Below are positions 54,601 to 64,000 of a stretch of 64,000 nucleotides of DNA, piece after piece. The notes below the pieces were generated by a model, which saw only the letters and a program-made list of their open reading frames with translations, did no database searches and was not told where the DNA came from. A program made the translations under genes and the position numbers. Each line of letters opens with the position of its first letter. Within the stretch, counting starts at the first letter, position 1. Origin of the DNA: Pimelobacter simplex (GTDB taxonomy: Bacteria; Actinomycetota; Actinomycetes; Propionibacteriales; Nocardioidaceae); the NCBI RefSeq assembly GCF_024662235.1, contig NZ_CP096276.1, positions 806,001-870,000 on the forward strand. The letters run 5' to 3'.

Positions 54601-54903
54601 GGCGGCTTCGTCGTCCTCGACACCCTCGTCACCGCCGAGCTCGCCGAGGAGGGCCTGGCCCGCGACCTCGTCCGCGCCGTGCAGCAGCTGCGCCGCGACA
54701 GCGGCCTGGACGTCACCGACCGGATCGAGCTGGTGGTCTCCGGCGCGGCGCCGGTCCTCGCCGCGGCCCGCACGCACGAGGCGCTCATCGCGGGCGAGAC
54801 CCTGGCGACGTCGTACACGGTGGGGGAGGCAGGCGCGCCCGGCGCGACCGAGGTCGTCGTCGGTGACGGCGACAAGGCGACGCTCAGCCTCGAGCGGGCC
54901 TAG
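51688..54903 (+). CDS. ileS: Isoleucyl-tRNA synthetase
   Basis: 1071 residues of class I synthetase. HIGH-type motif HYGH in [13 protein letters not shown] near residues 68-80, KMSKS in [12 protein letters not shown] near 631-642, the editing domain between ([11 protein letters not shown] near 246) and an anticodon-binding helical domain after 700. Length and C-terminal region fit the longer, eukaryote-like IleS2 type common in actinobacteria, which is often less sensitive to mupirocin; that is inference. ATG at 51688 with AGGAG eight bases upstream. Controlled by the preceding T-box. Confidence 0.97.
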   Translation: MTYPKVTTDPTAGQGAVPSSPRFPAIEERILAYWAEDDTFRASVAQRDPGADGANEFVFYDGPPFANGLPHYGHLLTGYVKDIVPRYQTMRGKRVERRFGWDTHGLPAELEAMRLNGIKTTDEIVEMGIDNFNDACRASVLKYTGEWRDYVTRQARWVDFDNDYRTMNPEFMESVLWAFKSLFDKGLVYEGFRVLPYCWNDETPLSNHELRMDDDVYQMRQDPAVTVGFAITTPGDLAGAKLLVWTTTPWTLPSNLAVMVGSDIDYVVVEHEGDRLVLAEARLAAYARELGEEPTITWRGKGSDLLGLVYAPPFSYFADHENAFRVVAADEAVTTTDGTGLVHSAGAFGEVDKEVTDREGIEPVMPVGKDGRFTVPVDDYAGMLVFDANAHIIDDLKSTGGAVTPGTLLLRRETYDHSYPHCWRCREPLIYKGVSSWFVEVTAFKARMAELNQEIRWVPEHIKDGQFGKWVDNARDWSITRNRFWGSPVPVWKSDDPAYPRIDVYGSFEEIERDFGRLPRNAQGERDLHRPWVDELTRPNPDDPTGKSTMRRVTDVLDVWFDSGSMSFGQVHYPFENKEWFENHFPADFIVEYIGQTRGWFYTLHILATALFDKPAFSSCISHGIVLGSDGNKMSKSLRNYPDVSEVFDRDGADAMRWFLMASPILRGGNLVVTEQGIRDAVRQVMIPLWNTWYFFALYANAEQYDATGRTDSTDPLDRYLLAKTRQYVEKLSAEMDAYAIADACETTRTFLDVLTNWYVRRSRERFWEGKPEAFETLAAVLDVVCRAVAPLLPLTTEEIWRGLTGGRSVHLADWPDVSALPADDALVAAMDQVREVCSATSALRKAAKLRNRLPLSGLTVVVEDPVALEPFAAIVADEVNVRAVRLLAAESPEAASFGVEQKLTVNARAAGPRLGKDVQLAIKGSKSGDWSVAADGTVTSGGLALVEGEYSLETAVGDAAEGTATGMLPSGGFVVLDTLVTAELAEEGLARDLVRAVQQLRRDSGLDVTDRIELVVSGAAPVLAAARTHEALIAGETLATSYTVGEAGAPGATEVVVGDGDKATLSLERA

Positions 54904-54919
54904 GGCCACGCCCTAGGCC
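54897..54919. terminator. Bidirectional hairpin overlapping both stop codons
   Basis: GGCCTAGGGC (54897-54906) pairs with GCCCTAGGCC (54910-54919) around the 3-base loop CAC. It includes the ileS stop TAG at 54901-54903 and the end of the convergent gene. Position makes it a shared terminator; there is no T-tract. Confidence 0.65.
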
Positions 54920-55512
54920 GGGAGGGGCTTGCGCCAGTCCCCGATCGCGACCTCGATGCGCGAGGTGGTCTCGCCGTTCCAGGTGACGGCGAGCCCCTCG
55001 GCCCGCAGCCGCTCGACGACCGCGCCCGCGATCGCCTCCTCGGCGACCTCGGGCCCGAAGGCGCCGTACGCCAGGTACAACTGGCCGTCGGCGATCCGCT
55101 CGGTGTCCTGCTGGTGGAAGAACGTGTAGCCGCGCTCCTCCCGCGCCGGCCCCCGCTCGTCGTCGATCTCGGCGTGCCCGCAGGTCTGGCAGCAGGTGAA
55201 GTCCATCCGCCCCACGATCCCGTCGTCGGCCAGCGCCGCGAACGCGCTCGCCAGGCGGGCGTGGTCGTCGATGCCGCTGCCGGCGCCGACCGCGACGGCC
55301 CGCGCGGCCCAGGCGGCGCGGACGATCTGCTCGATCCGCGCGGTCGGCGGGGCCTCCTCGTCGAAGTACTCGGTGACCTGCTCGACGGCGTCCGCGAGGT
55401 CCAGGAAGCCGGCGTACACCGCCGCCTCGGCGTGCTCGCGCACCTCGTCCTCGGTCGTCGCCGGTACGACGGGCCGCTCGGCGGGAGGCCGCCGCTTCCA
55501 GAAGGCACGCAT
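54913..55512 (-). CDS. DUF6891-like conserved hypothetical protein
   Basis: 199 residues, soluble and acidic. A Cys cluster DFTCCQTCGHAEI near residues 104-116 and GYTFFHQQDTERIA near 128 recall the actinobacterial DUF6891 family, whose function is unknown; the CC-x-x-C-x-H pattern could bind a metal. Assignment is from memory of the family. ATG at 55512. It converges on ileS with a shared hairpin. Confidence 0.65.
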   Translation of the reverse strand: MRAFWKRRPPAERPVVPATTEDEVREHAEAAVYAGFLDLADAVEQVTEYFDEEAPPTARIEQIVRAAWAARAVAVGAGSGIDDHARLASAFAALADDGIVGRMDFTCCQTCGHAEIDDERGPAREERGYTFFHQQDTERIADGQLYLAYGAFGPEVAEEAIAGAVVERLRAEGLAVTWNGETTSRIEVAIGDWRKPLPA

Positions 55513-55561
55513 GTGCCGACCCTAGGACGTGTCCCCCAAGCCCGCGCCTGCTGTGCGGCGC

Positions 55562-55657
55562 CGGCGGCCGATCTGGCGGCGTTCTCGCCGACTCGACCCA
55601 CCCTCGGCCCCGCCTGCGGCCCGCCTTCGCGACTCGGCCTTGCCAGATCGGCCGCCG
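55562..55657. repeat. Long inverted repeat between divergent genes
   Basis: CGGCGGCCGATCTGGC (55562-55577) and its exact complement GCCAGATCGGCCGCCG (55642-55657) are separated by 64 bases. Outer arms GCCCGCGCC and GGCGCGGGC (roughly 55541 and 55671) extend the symmetry. CCCTAG followed by GTG within a few bases occurs on both outer edges (about 55521 and 55693). The 226-base gap (55513-55738) otherwise holds only the dapE promoter region. Confidence 0.65.
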
Positions 55658-55738
55658 ACACCGCTCGCGACGGCGCGGGCTCGGAGGACCCGCCCTAGAT
55701 GTGCGGTGTCTGAACCCCGTGCTGGTTGACTGTCACCC

Positions 55739-56836
55739 GTGCCTGCGATCGACCTGTCCACCGACGTCGTCACCCTGACCCGCCAGCTGGTCGACATCGA
55801 GTCCGTCAGCCGCGACGAGCAGGAGATCGCCGACGCCGTCGAGACCGCCCTGCGCGCGCTGACCCACCTCGAGGTGACCCGGCGCGGCCACACGGTGGTC
55901 GCCCGGACCGACCTCGGCCGTCCCTCGCGAGTGGTGATCGCGGGTCACCTCGACACGGTGCCGGTCAACGCCAACCTCCCCAGCCGGTACGACGAGGCGG
56001 CGGGCATCCTGCACGGCCTCGGCACCTGCGACATGAAGGGGGGCGACGCGGTCATCCTCAAGCTCGCGGCGACGGTCGCCGAGCCGGTGCACGACGTCAC
56101 CTACGTCCTCTACGAGGCCGAGGAGATCGAGTCGGCCTACAACGGCCTGCGGCTGCTCGGTGAGTCCGACCCGGAGCTGCTGGAGGCGGACTTCGCGATC
56201 CTCATGGAGCCGTCGAACGCGGGGGTCGAGGCGGGCTGCCAGGGGACCTTGCGCGTCGAGGTCCGGACCCGCGGCGAGCGGGCCCACTCGGCGCGCAGCT
56301 GGCGCGGGGTCAACGCGATCCACGGGGCCGGCGAGGTGCTGGCCCGGCTCAACGCGTACGAGGCCCGGCGGCCGGTCATCGACGGGCTGGAGTACCACGA
56401 GGGGCTCAACGCGGTCGGCATCAGCGGCGGGGTCGCCGGCAACGTGATCCCCGACGAGTGCGTGGTGACCGTCAACCACCGGTTCGCGCCCGACCGCTCC
56501 GAGGCGGAGGCGCTGGCCTTCGTCGAGGAGTTCTTCGCCGGCTTCGAGATCACCCTGACCGACACCGCGCCCGGCGCCCTGCCGGGCCTGGACCGGCCCG
56601 CGGCGCGGGCGTTCATCGAGGCCGTCGGGGGAGTGGTGAACCCCAAGTTCGGGTGGACCGACGTCGCCCGCTTCACCGCGCTCGGCGTGCCTGCGGTCAA
56701 CTACGGTCCCGGTGACCCGATGCTGGCCCACAAGCAGGACGAGCACGTCGAGACCGCACAGATCGAGCGGTGCGAGCAGCAGCTGCGCGCATGGCTCACC
56801 CCCCAGAGCACCCCCGGCAACCAGGAGAACGCATGA
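55739..56836 (+). CDS. dapE: Succinyl-diaminopimelate desuccinylase
   Basis: 365 residues of the M20 metallopeptidase family. Zinc ligands and catalytic acids are seen in GHLDTVP near 68, [10 protein letters not shown] near 96, YEAEEIES near 124 and MEPSNAG near 158, with a final AHKQDEHV. It removes succinate to give LL-DAP, following DapD and DapC also encoded in this window. GTG start. The 14-mer GCTGGTTGACTGTC (55721-55734) ends four bases before the start, as in the SDR gene at 6678, and no Shine-Dalgarno sequence is present. Stop overlaps the LOG gene. Confidence 0.95.
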   Translation: MPAIDLSTDVVTLTRQLVDIESVSRDEQEIADAVETALRALTHLEVTRRGHTVVARTDLGRPSRVVIAGHLDTVPVNANLPSRYDEAAGILHGLGTCDMKGGDAVILKLAATVAEPVHDVTYVLYEAEEIESAYNGLRLLGESDPELLEADFAILMEPSNAGVEAGCQGTLRVEVRTRGERAHSARSWRGVNAIHGAGEVLARLNAYEARRPVIDGLEYHEGLNAVGISGGVAGNVIPDECVVTVNHRFAPDRSEAEALAFVEEFFAGFEITLTDTAPGALPGLDRPAARAFIEAVGGVVNPKFGWTDVARFTALGVPAVNYGPGDPMLAHKQDEHVETAQIERCEQQLRAWLTPQSTPGNQENA

Positions 56837-57561
56837 CCAGGCGCAGCGGCCCCGGCCCCCGTCCCAGCGCGGGGCGTCCCGAGGGATCCACCACCGACCA
56901 GCGGCTGCTCGACAGCCGCGGCGACGGCGGGTGGGTGCACACCGACACCTGGCGGGTGCTCAAGATCCAGGCGGAGTTCGTCGAGGGCTTCAACGACCTC
57001 GCCGAGGTCGGCCCGGCCATCTCCGTGTTCGGCTCCGCGCGGATCCCGGACACGCACCCGGCGTACGACATCGGGGTGCGGGTCGGTGCGGCGCTCGCCA
57101 AGGCCGGCTTCGCGGTCATCACCGGCGGTGGCCCGGGCGCCATGGAGGCGGCCAACCGGGGCGCGATGGAGGCCGGCGGCGAGAGCATCGGCCTCGGCAT
57201 CGAGCTGCCCTGGGAGGCCAAGCTCAACGACTACGTCGGCTTCGGGCTCAACTTCCGCTACTTCTTCGTGCGCAAGATGATGTTCGTCAAGTACAGCCAG
57301 GGCTACGTCGTCCTGCCGGGTGGGCTCGGCACGCTCGACGAGCTGTTCGAGGCGATGACGCTGGCTCAGACGCTCAAGATCACGCAGTTCCCGATCGTCC
57401 TCATGGGCGTCGAGCACTGGCGCGGCCTGATCGACTGGATGCAGGGCTCGATGCTCGAGGACGCCCGCATCAAGCAGAGCGACATCGACATGCTCACCCT
57501 GACCGACGACGTCGACGAGGCCGTCGCGCTCATGGTCGCCGCGCGCGACAGGCACGCCTGA
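56833..57561 (+). CDS. LOG family protein (TIGR00730, cytokinin-riboside monophosphate phosphoribohydrolase type)
   Basis: 242 residues. The Rossmann-type core has [14 protein letters not shown] near 63, [14 protein letters not shown] near 100, and the signature [13 protein letters not shown] near 162-174. LOG enzymes hydrolyse nucleoside 5'-monophosphates to base and ribose phosphate; the mycobacterial homologue (Rv1205) makes cytokinins. ATG overlaps the dapE stop, with AGGAG five bases upstream. Position after dapE is conserved in mycobacteria. Confidence 0.92.
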   Translation: MTRRSGPGPRPSAGRPEGSTTDQRLLDSRGDGGWVHTDTWRVLKIQAEFVEGFNDLAEVGPAISVFGSARIPDTHPAYDIGVRVGAALAKAGFAVITGGGPGAMEAANRGAMEAGGESIGLGIELPWEAKLNDYVGFGLNFRYFFVRKMMFVKYSQGYVVLPGGLGTLDELFEAMTLAQTLKITQFPIVLMGVEHWRGLIDWMQGSMLEDARIKQSDIDMLTLTDDVDEAVALMVAARDRHA

Positions 57562-57571
57562 GGAGGCGGGG

Positions 57572-57856
57572 ATGTCGCACCCCATGATGTGGGTCTTCGC
57601 CGTGCTCATCGTGCTCGCGATGGGCGGCGTCGCCCTCCTCGCGGCCGGTCACGGCGAGCCGATGCGCACCGCGTACGACGACCGCCCCGACGCGCTGGTC
57701 CCCGCGGACCGGCCGATCGGGGCCGGGGACCTGCGCACCGTGCGGTTCTCGCTGGCCTTCCGCGGCTACCGGATGTCCGAGGTCGACGCCCTCCTGCAGC
57801 GCCTCGCCGGCGAGATGGACCGCGCCGCCGCGCCACCTCGCGACGACGCCGAGTAG
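57572..57856 (+). CDS. Small membrane protein with DivIVA-like motif
   Basis: 94 residues: one membrane helix at 5-25 and a short C-terminal region with FSLAFRGYRMSEVDALLQRLAGEM, which matches the DivIVA N-terminal lipid-binding motif. Ten bases after the LOG stop, GGAGGCGGGG upstream. Similar proteins sit at the same place in mycobacteria (Rv1209). It probably marks curved or polar membrane; no partner is known. Confidence 0.8.
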   Translation: MSHPMMWVFAVLIVLAMGGVALLAAGHGEPMRTAYDDRPDALVPADRPIGAGDLRTVRFSLAFRGYRMSEVDALLQRLAGEMDRAAAPPRDDAE

Positions 57857-57865
57857 GTTCGCGCC

Positions 57866-58441
57866 ATGCGCGCCGCACTCGGGACCATCGCCGCCCTGAC
57901 CCTGCTCGCCGCGACGGCCTGCTCGGGCGGGGACGACGAGCCGGAGTCCAGTCCCGGGACCCCGTCGTCGGGCACCACCACGACGACCGAGCAGCCGGCC
58001 GACGTCTGCGCCGTCGTCACCGACGAGCAGGCCGCGGCCTGGGCCGGAGCCCCGCGCGGGGTCAAGGAGCAGAGCGAGCTCTCCGGCGCTCTGCACTGCG
58101 CGGTGGACACCGAGCTTGGCGACCCGATCAGCATCGAGTGGGACCTGCACCCGAGCGCGGCGACGTTCGACCGCGTGCTCGGCACCGAGCTGCAGCCGGG
58201 CCTGGCGACCGCGAAGGTCGACCTCGACGGCACCGAGATCACCGAGGCGACGGGGAAGTTCGCCGCGTGGACCTACGCCCAGGAGTTCGTGCCCCTCGAC
58301 GACGGCACGCTCGTGGTCGAGGTGTTCGCGCACCGCGACCACGTCGAGGCCGGTACGCCGCGGCGGCTGCGCACGATCGCGCGCGAGCTCGCGTCGTCGT
58401 ACCTGAAGGCTCCCGGTTTGTCGATCGACCTGCCCGGGTAG
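57866..58441 (+). CDS. DUF3558-like secreted lipoprotein
   Basis: 191 residues. Signal peptide ending in lipobox LAATAC, mature N-terminus at Cys19 followed by a Ser/Thr/Pro linker. The folded part has two conserved-looking Cys (DVCAVVTDEQ near 46 and LHCAVD near 78) as in actinobacterial DUF3558 lipoproteins, which often lie near secretion loci. TAGGTT ends six bases before the ATG with no ribosome binding site. First gene of a three-gene block ending at 60286 that seems inserted into an otherwise conserved order. Confidence 0.7.
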   Translation: MRAALGTIAALTLLAATACSGGDDEPESSPGTPSSGTTTTTEQPADVCAVVTDEQAAAWAGAPRGVKEQSELSGALHCAVDTELGDPISIEWDLHPSAATFDRVLGTELQPGLATAKVDLDGTEITEATGKFAAWTYAQEFVPLDDGTLVVEVFAHRDHVEAGTPRRLRTIARELASSYLKAPGLSIDLPG

Positions 58442-58478
58442 GCGGTCCGCGGCAGCGACCGTACCGGGACGGAGAGCG

Positions 58479-59900
58479 ATGACCATCGACCTGCAGATCG
58501 ACTGGGGCAACCTCGAGCAGCTGCTCACGGTGTTCGACGACGTGGGCGGGGACTCGGAGAAGATCCGCGACTACGCGAACACCTGGGTGTGCAGCAAGGA
58601 GGGCTTCGACTACGACCTCTGCGCGCTCAAGCCGATCGCCGACGTGATGCCCACGCTCCAGGGCTACTTCACCGACATGCAGACGTTCTTCGCCGGGCGC
58701 TGGTCCGGCGTGCGCGACGCGGTCGTGCTCTCGGCCAAGGACATCGACCTCACCGACGGCGCGGTCAACCACGCCTTCCTCAACCTCGCCGCCGGCATCG
58801 CCGAGGACGGCGGCGCGCCCGACGTCGCGGCCGCGATCGAGGCGCTCAAGCTCGACCCGGTCCCGATCGACCTCAGCGAGCCCGACAAGGGCGGCGAGCA
58901 GCTCGCGGGCCAGCACGACGACCGGTTCGAGGTCGCGAGCGACACCTGGGACGGGCTGCGCGACACGATCAACAGCGGCATCGACGGCATCAACTGGGCG
59001 ATCGGCGTCGCGCGCGACGCGGGCGTCGACATCGGCGACGTGCCCAAGCTGCCCGGCGAGAGCCTGCGGGAGATGATCGTCTACCCGCTCTCCGGCAACT
59101 ACGAGGTCATCCAGCGCAACGGCAACGCCTGCACGATCATGGGCAAGGCGATGCGCGACTGGGGCACCAACTTCAGCCTCCTGTCCGGCAAGACCACCCT
59201 CGCGCTCCAGGGACAGGCCTCGCTCGGGCTGGTCGCCCAGCTCAACGCCTACAACCTCGTCCTCAAGGCCGTCGGCACCGGCGTCGGTCAGGGCGAGCAC
59301 GTCTACGCATGGGTCGCGAAGGTCTCCGAGGAGATCGCGATCGTGGTCGAGAAGGTCATGGTCAAGATGAGCCTCAAGCTGGCCAAGGTGGCCTCGCGGA
59401 TCGGCTCCAAGGCGGTGCCGATCATCGGCTGGGTCTCGCTCGCCTGGGACATCATCGACAAGGGCTTCGCGGCGATCACCGACATCTGGAACGACATCCA
59501 AGAGCTCATCCAGATGATCGAGGACTGCAAGAACCTCGTCGACGAGATCGACGCCTGGGCGCAGGTCGCGGCCGACCGGCTCAAGGTCTTCGAGCAGATC
59601 CTCGACCTGGTCAAGGAGCTGCCCGGCGTCAACGCCGGCGGCGGCATCGACGCGCTCCAGGCCAACCTCGACCAGATCACCAAGAACCTCGAGGACGTGC
59701 CGAGCTTCGACGAGTCCGTCAGCGGCGCCCAGACCGAGCTCGACGAGGCGATCGCGGACCTCGCGGGTCAGCGCCCCGAGGAGTCCGGCGACTTCGACGA
59801 CGACGGCGATGACGACGACACCGTGATCCTGGCGCCCGGGCCGTTCGAGGGCACCTATCCCGGCTCGGGCTCCGGCTCGTCCGACGGCGGCTACGTGTGA
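58479..59900 (+). CDS. Helical protein with two WxG motifs, possible type VII secretion-related protein
   Basis: 473 residues, mostly helical. Two WxG turns are visible: W75-S-G77 in AGRWSGV and W157-D-G159 in SDTWDGL, each between predicted helices as in the WXG100 superfamily. Cys38 and Cys48 may form a disulfide. A hydrophobic stretch near 310-325 (AVPIIGWVSLAWDII) precedes coiled-coil segments (about 330-430) and an acidic FDDDGDDDD region with a Gly/Ser-rich tail. No signal peptide. I do not recognise the family; a WXG100-like secreted or scaffold protein is the best guess. GGGACGGAGAG precedes the ATG. Confidence 0.55.
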   Translation: MTIDLQIDWGNLEQLLTVFDDVGGDSEKIRDYANTWVCSKEGFDYDLCALKPIADVMPTLQGYFTDMQTFFAGRWSGVRDAVVLSAKDIDLTDGAVNHAFLNLAAGIAEDGGAPDVAAAIEALKLDPVPIDLSEPDKGGEQLAGQHDDRFEVASDTWDGLRDTINSGIDGINWAIGVARDAGVDIGDVPKLPGESLREMIVYPLSGNYEVIQRNGNACTIMGKAMRDWGTNFSLLSGKTTLALQGQASLGLVAQLNAYNLVLKAVGTGVGQGEHVYAWVAKVSEEIAIVVEKVMVKMSLKLAKVASRIGSKAVPIIGWVSLAWDIIDKGFAAITDIWNDIQELIQMIEDCKNLVDEIDAWAQVAADRLKVFEQILDLVKELPGVNAGGGIDALQANLDQITKNLEDVPSFDESVSGAQTELDEAIADLAGQRPEESGDFDDDGDDDDTVILAPGPFEGTYPGSGSGSSDGGYV

Positions 59901-60286
59901 GCGGCCCGGCGGCGTACGACGCGAGCGAGGGGGCCGCGGAGCACCCCAGCCTCGCCGCGCTCGAGACCCGCGCCGCCGAGGACGCGCTGCGCGCCGCGCT
60001 CGACCGGGTCCGCGAGGACCTCGACGCGATGGCCGAGCGCGAGCGCGACGAGCCCCTCGATCCCGGCGTCGCGGCGGTGCTGGAGCGGATCGCCGGAGCC
60101 CCCGACGCGCCGCTGGAGTACCGCTCGATCCACGCCCGGGTCGGCCGCGGAACCCTCACCTGGGCGGGCCTGTGGCACGACCCGGACCACGAGGGGAGTG
60201 CCGGTCGCCGGCTGGTCCTGGACGCCGTCCGGGTGCTCGCCGCCGAGGTCGTCATGCCCGCGCCCGAAGGCACTGCGGAGCGTTGA
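59897..60286 (+). CDS. Small uncharacterised helical protein, partner of the WxG protein
   Basis: 129 residues with no signal peptide, membrane segment or known motif. Residues about 18-55 form an acidic amphipathic helix (rich in Glu, Arg, Ala); a short beta-rich part follows (GRGTLTWAGLWHDPDHE near 88-104). GTG start overlaps the previous stop by four bases, so it is translationally coupled and likely a chaperone, immunity protein or subunit for the larger protein. No function can be assigned. Confidence 0.6.
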   Translation: MSGPAAYDASEGAAEHPSLAALETRAAEDALRAALDRVREDLDAMAERERDEPLDPGVAAVLERIAGAPDAPLEYRSIHARVGRGTLTWAGLWHDPDHEGSAGRRLVLDAVRVLAAEVVMPAPEGTAER

Positions 60287-60408
60287 GGTACGCCCAAGGG
60301 CGAGTCTCGGCTGCGCGCCTTGTGGGGCATAGGCGATAATGGTCACGCGCACAGTCGGGTGCACAGGGTGCTCGACAGCTCGCAGAGGTAGTGGAAGAGG
60401 GGTGCCGC

Positions 60409-60572
60409 ATGGCGGCGATGAAGCCTCGGACCGGTGACGGTCCGCTCGAGGTCACCAAGGAGGGTCGCGGCATCGTGATGCGCGTCCCGCTCGAGGGCGG
60501 CGGCCGACTGGTGGTCGAGCTCAATGCCGAGGAGGCTTCCGCGCTCGGCGATGCGCTCAAGAACGTGGTCGG

Positions 60573-60576
<4 letters not shown>
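60409..60576 (+). CDS. DUF3117 protein
   Basis: 55 residues, nearly invariant in actinobacteria: starts MAAMKPRTGDGPLEVTKEGR, then VMRVPLEGGGRLVVEL and ends ALKNVVG. Matches mycobacterial Rv1211 in sequence type and place. Function unknown; the small beta-rich fold and strong conservation suggest a housekeeping regulator. GAAGAGGGG lies upstream, and a GATAAT hexamer in the 122-base gap before it (about 60334) is a likely -10. The stop overlaps pepA by four bases. Confidence 0.92.
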
Positions 60577-62174
<1,598 letters not shown>

Positions 62175-62190
62175 CCCGGCCGGCGACCGG

Positions 62191-62847
62191 TCAGTCGGCC
62201 TCGGGGACCCACTCCTTCTTGGCGACGAGCAGGCCGTCGCCCACGGGCAGCAGCGCGGGCACCAGACCCTCGGTCGCGGCGACCTGCTGGACCAGGTCGC
62301 GGATGGCGACCGTCTGCTCGTCGCGCTGGGCGGGGTCGGCGACCCGGTCGTGCCACAGCGCGTTGTCGAAGGCCACCACGCCGCCGGGGCGCAGCAGGCG
62401 CAGCGCCTCGGAGAGGTAGGCGCCGTACTCGTGCTTGTCGCCGTCGGCGAAGACGATGTCGTAGTGGCCGTCGGTCAGCCGGGGGAGGACGTCGAGTGCG
62501 GAGCCGGCGATGGTGCGCACCCGCTGGGGCGCGATGCCGGCGTCCTTGAACGACTCGCGGGCCAGGCGCTGGTGCTCGGCCTCGACGTCGACGGTCGTGA
62601 GTACGCCGTCGGGGCGCATGCCGCGCAGCAGCCAGACGCCGGAGACGCCCGTGCCGGTGCCGATCTCGACGATCGCGCGGGCCTCGAGCACGGAGGCGAG
62701 GAAGCGCAGCGTGGCGCCGGTGCCGGCGCCGATGGGCACCACGCCGACCTCCTCGGCACGCGCGCGGGCGGCGACGAGGACGTCGTCCTCGTCGACGTAG
62801 GTGTCGGCGAAGGTCCAGCTGGTCGCGTTGATCGGTGTCGGAGCCAC
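62191..62847 (-). CDS. O-methyltransferase (Rv1220c-like)
   Basis: 218 residues of catechol-O-methyltransferase-type class I fold: [18 protein letters not shown] near 60-77 binds [17 protein letters not shown] near 131 holds the metal-binding Asp, and [11 protein letters not shown] follows. Divergent from sigE, an order shared with mycobacteria (Rv1220c/sigE). Substrate unknown. GTG start with TAGGGT six bases upstream (62859-62854) and no ribosome binding site, so a leaderless mRNA is likely. Confidence 0.9.
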   Translation of the reverse strand: MAPTPINATSWTFADTYVDEDDVLVAARARAEEVGVVPIGAGTGATLRFLASVLEARAIVEIGTGTGVSGVWLLRGMRPDGVLTTVDVEAEHQRLARESFKDAGIAPQRVRTIAGSALDVLPRLTDGHYDIVFADGDKHEYGAYLSEALRLLRPGGVVAFDNALWHDRVADPAQRDEQTVAIRDLVQQVAATEGLVPALLPVGDGLLVAKKEWVPEAD

Positions 62848-62897
62848 GGGCTCACCCTATTGCTTCGCGCGCCCGGCGGGTCGGAGCCGACGCCGGG

Positions 62898-62923
62898 GGA
62901 ACACCCGATCGTTGCCGATCGTT
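62898..62923 (+). promoter_or_regulatory. Candidate SigE-dependent (autoregulatory) promoter of sigE
   Basis: GGAACA at 62898-62903 and CGTT at 62920-62923 are separated by 16 bases, matching the actinobacterial SigE/SigH promoter pattern. The same element with the same spacing occurs before the BI-1 gene. Sigma factors of this group usually transcribe their own gene. Confidence 0.7.
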
Positions 62924-62982
62924 GGGGTATTTCACAGGGAACCCTCAGTTCCCGCCCCTACGGTGAGAGGAGCCAGGAGACC

Positions 62983-63624
62983 TTGGCACTGATCCAGCGG
63001 AAGAAGGCCACGATGAAGGAGCCCGTCGATCCCCACCCCCAGCCCGGCGGGCAGGGGCAGTCCGACCTGGACTGGGGCACCATCGTCGAGCAGCACTCCG
63101 ACCGTGTCTACCGCCTGGCGCTGCGCCTGACGGGCAACCGTCACGACGCCGAGGACCTCACCCAGGAGGTCTTCGTCCGGGTCTTCCGCTCGCTGCACAC
63201 CTACACCCCCGGCACGTTCGAGGGCTGGCTGCACCGGATCACCACCAACCTCTTCCTCGACCAGGCCCGCCGCAAGCAGCGGATCCGCTTCGACGCGCTC
63301 TCCGACGAGCGTGCGGCGCGGCTCGCCAGCGCCGAGCTCGCGCCCGAGACGGCGTACGCCGACCAGACCTTCGACGACGACGTCGCCGCCGCGCTGGCCG
63401 ACCTGCCGCCGGACTTCCGCGCCGCGGTCGTGCTGTGCGACATCGAGGGCCTCAGCTACGAGGAGATCGCCGAGATCCTCGGTGCCAAGCTCGGCACCGT
63501 CCGCTCGCGCATCCACCGTGGCCGGGCCCTGCTCCGCGCGGCCCTCGCGCACCGCGCCCCGACCGCGGGCCGGACCCGGTTCGCCGGCCCGGCCCCGATG
63601 CCGGTCGGCGGAGCAGCCTCGTGA
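62983..63624 (+). CDS. sigE: ECF RNA polymerase sigma factor SigE
   Basis: 213 residues from TTG 62983 (203 from ATG 63013). Region 2 has [18 protein letters not shown], with the -10-recognition part [19 protein letters not shown]. Region 4 has [29 protein letters not shown]. Divergent Rv1220c-like gene and a following zinc-finger anti-sigma gene identify it as the SigE envelope-stress group. AGGAG motifs at 62968-62972 and 62975-62979 support a start at the TTG, or at the CTG at 62989; the ATG has only a weak site. Start is uncertain. Confidence 0.92.
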   Translation: MALIQRKKATMKEPVDPHPQPGGQGQSDLDWGTIVEQHSDRVYRLALRLTGNRHDAEDLTQEVFVRVFRSLHTYTPGTFEGWLHRITTNLFLDQARRKQRIRFDALSDERAARLASAELAPETAYADQTFDDDVAAALADLPPDFRAAVVLCDIEGLSYEEIAEILGAKLGTVRSRIHRGRALLRAALAHRAPTAGRTRFAGPAPMPVGGAAS

Positions 63625-64000
63625 TCGGCCACCTCGGCAACCGGGTGAGTGCCCTGCTCGACGGGCAGCTCACCGCACGGGAGACCGAGGAGGCCTGGGC
63701 CCACGTCTACCACTGCCACGCCTGCCGTGACCTCGTCGAGCGCGAGGGCTGGGTCAAGACCCGGCTGGCCGGCCTGTGCGCCTCCGGCACCGCCGAGCGC
63801 GGCGCGCCGTCGGGGCTCAAGGGCTCGCTGCTGAGCATGCCCCCGGGCGAGGCGATCCTCGCCGACGCGGGCGCCTCCGGCGCGGGCCGCCGGGCCACCG
63901 GCGCGGTGATGCTGGGCGGGGGTGCCGTCGGCGCCGCCATGCTCGGCGTCCTGGCGCTGGGCTTCGGCGTCGGCTCCTCGCCGCCGGCCGACCGCCGTCC
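63621..64000 (+). CDS. rseA: Zinc-finger anti-sigma factor (RseA-like), 5' part
   Basis: Runs off the right edge; 126 residues are visible. The zinc anti-sigma motif H28-x3-C32-x2-C35 (HVYHCHAC) is present near the N-terminus. A hydrophobic segment starts near residue 94 ([20 protein letters not shown]), so the protein probably spans the membrane. It would hold SigE inactive until the stress signal. GTG start overlaps the sigE stop by four bases, so the two are translationally coupled. Gene symbol by analogy to mycobacterial Rv1222. Confidence 0.85.
   Translation, partial: MIGHLGNRVSALLDGQLTARETEEAWAHVYHCHACRDLVEREGWVKTRLAGLCASGTAERGAPSGLKGSLLSMPPGEAILADAGASGAGRRATGAVMLGGGAVGAAMLGVLALGFGVGSSPPADRR

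Overview
The window is 64 kb of very GC-rich, densely coding actinobacterial chromosome, most like Nocardioidaceae (Nocardioides or a close relative). This rests on codon use, the block eno / ftsB-divIC / DUF501 / ppx, an ileS translational T-box, a succinylase-type DAP pathway, and the order fdxA-dapC ... dapD ... dapE-LOG-DivIVA-like ... DUF3117 ... O-methyltransferase / sigE / anti-sigma, which as I remember it parallels mycobacterial Rv1177-Rv1222. I see no rRNA, CRISPR array, insertion sequence, prophage or origin.

Layout. 0-8.4 kb: end of a conserved hypothetical, a CASTOR/POLLUX-like ion channel, a rhomboid-DUF2156 membrane protein, PHP phosphoesterase, MarC, an SDR, a ParA-type ATPase and an L,D-transpeptidase. 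8.4-13.2 kb: DEAD-box helicase divergent from a ferritin-like protein, an NTF2-like protein, a sterol-desaturase-like enzyme with a divergent TetR regulator, and DUF202. 13.3-18.6 kb: a co-directional housekeeping run from enolase to peptide deformylase, including a frameshifted uracil-DNA glycosylase, ending in a tRNA with a UAA anticodon. 18.6-31.4 kb: an accessory cell-surface locus. It holds a class C sortase, an LPLTG backbone pilin and an LPATG adhesin transcribed leftwards, an AraC regulator, and a 1973-residue LPATG adhesin with 13 Ig-like repeats transcribed rightwards. A repeated 18-bp site lies on both sides of the regulator. 31.5-33 kb: an HTH regulator beside two overlapping clpP paralogues, one lacking the catalytic serine. 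33.1-37.8 kb: MFS pump and HxlR regulator with a shared operator, a methyltransferase, a BI-1 family protein and an SGNH hydrolase. 37.8-43.8 kb: cystathionine beta-synthase and an overlapping Hsp90-TPR gene pair.

44-64 kb: ferredoxin, the three succinylase-branch enzymes dapC, dapD and dapE, a VapBC pair, a secreted cell-wall-enzyme-like protein, a DUF429-DinB fusion, T-box plus ileS, a LOG protein, a small inserted envelope island (lipoprotein, two-WxG-motif protein, small helical protein), leucyl aminopeptidase, and sigE with its zinc-finger anti-sigma factor running off the end.

Two themes link separate genes. The sigE upstream region and the BI-1 upstream region carry GGAAC(A/C)-N16-CGTT elements with identical spacing, suggesting a shared extracytoplasmic-stress promoter class. 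Many genes have a TAnnnT-like -10 hexamer only 5-8 bases before the start codon and no Shine-Dalgarno sequence, consistent with widespread leaderless transcription. At least one gene (dapC) appears to start at CTG. The most unusual parts are the AraC-centred surface locus, the ClpP/ClpR-like pair, the Hsp90-TPR pair, the WxG island, and structured palindromic elements in three intergenic gaps.
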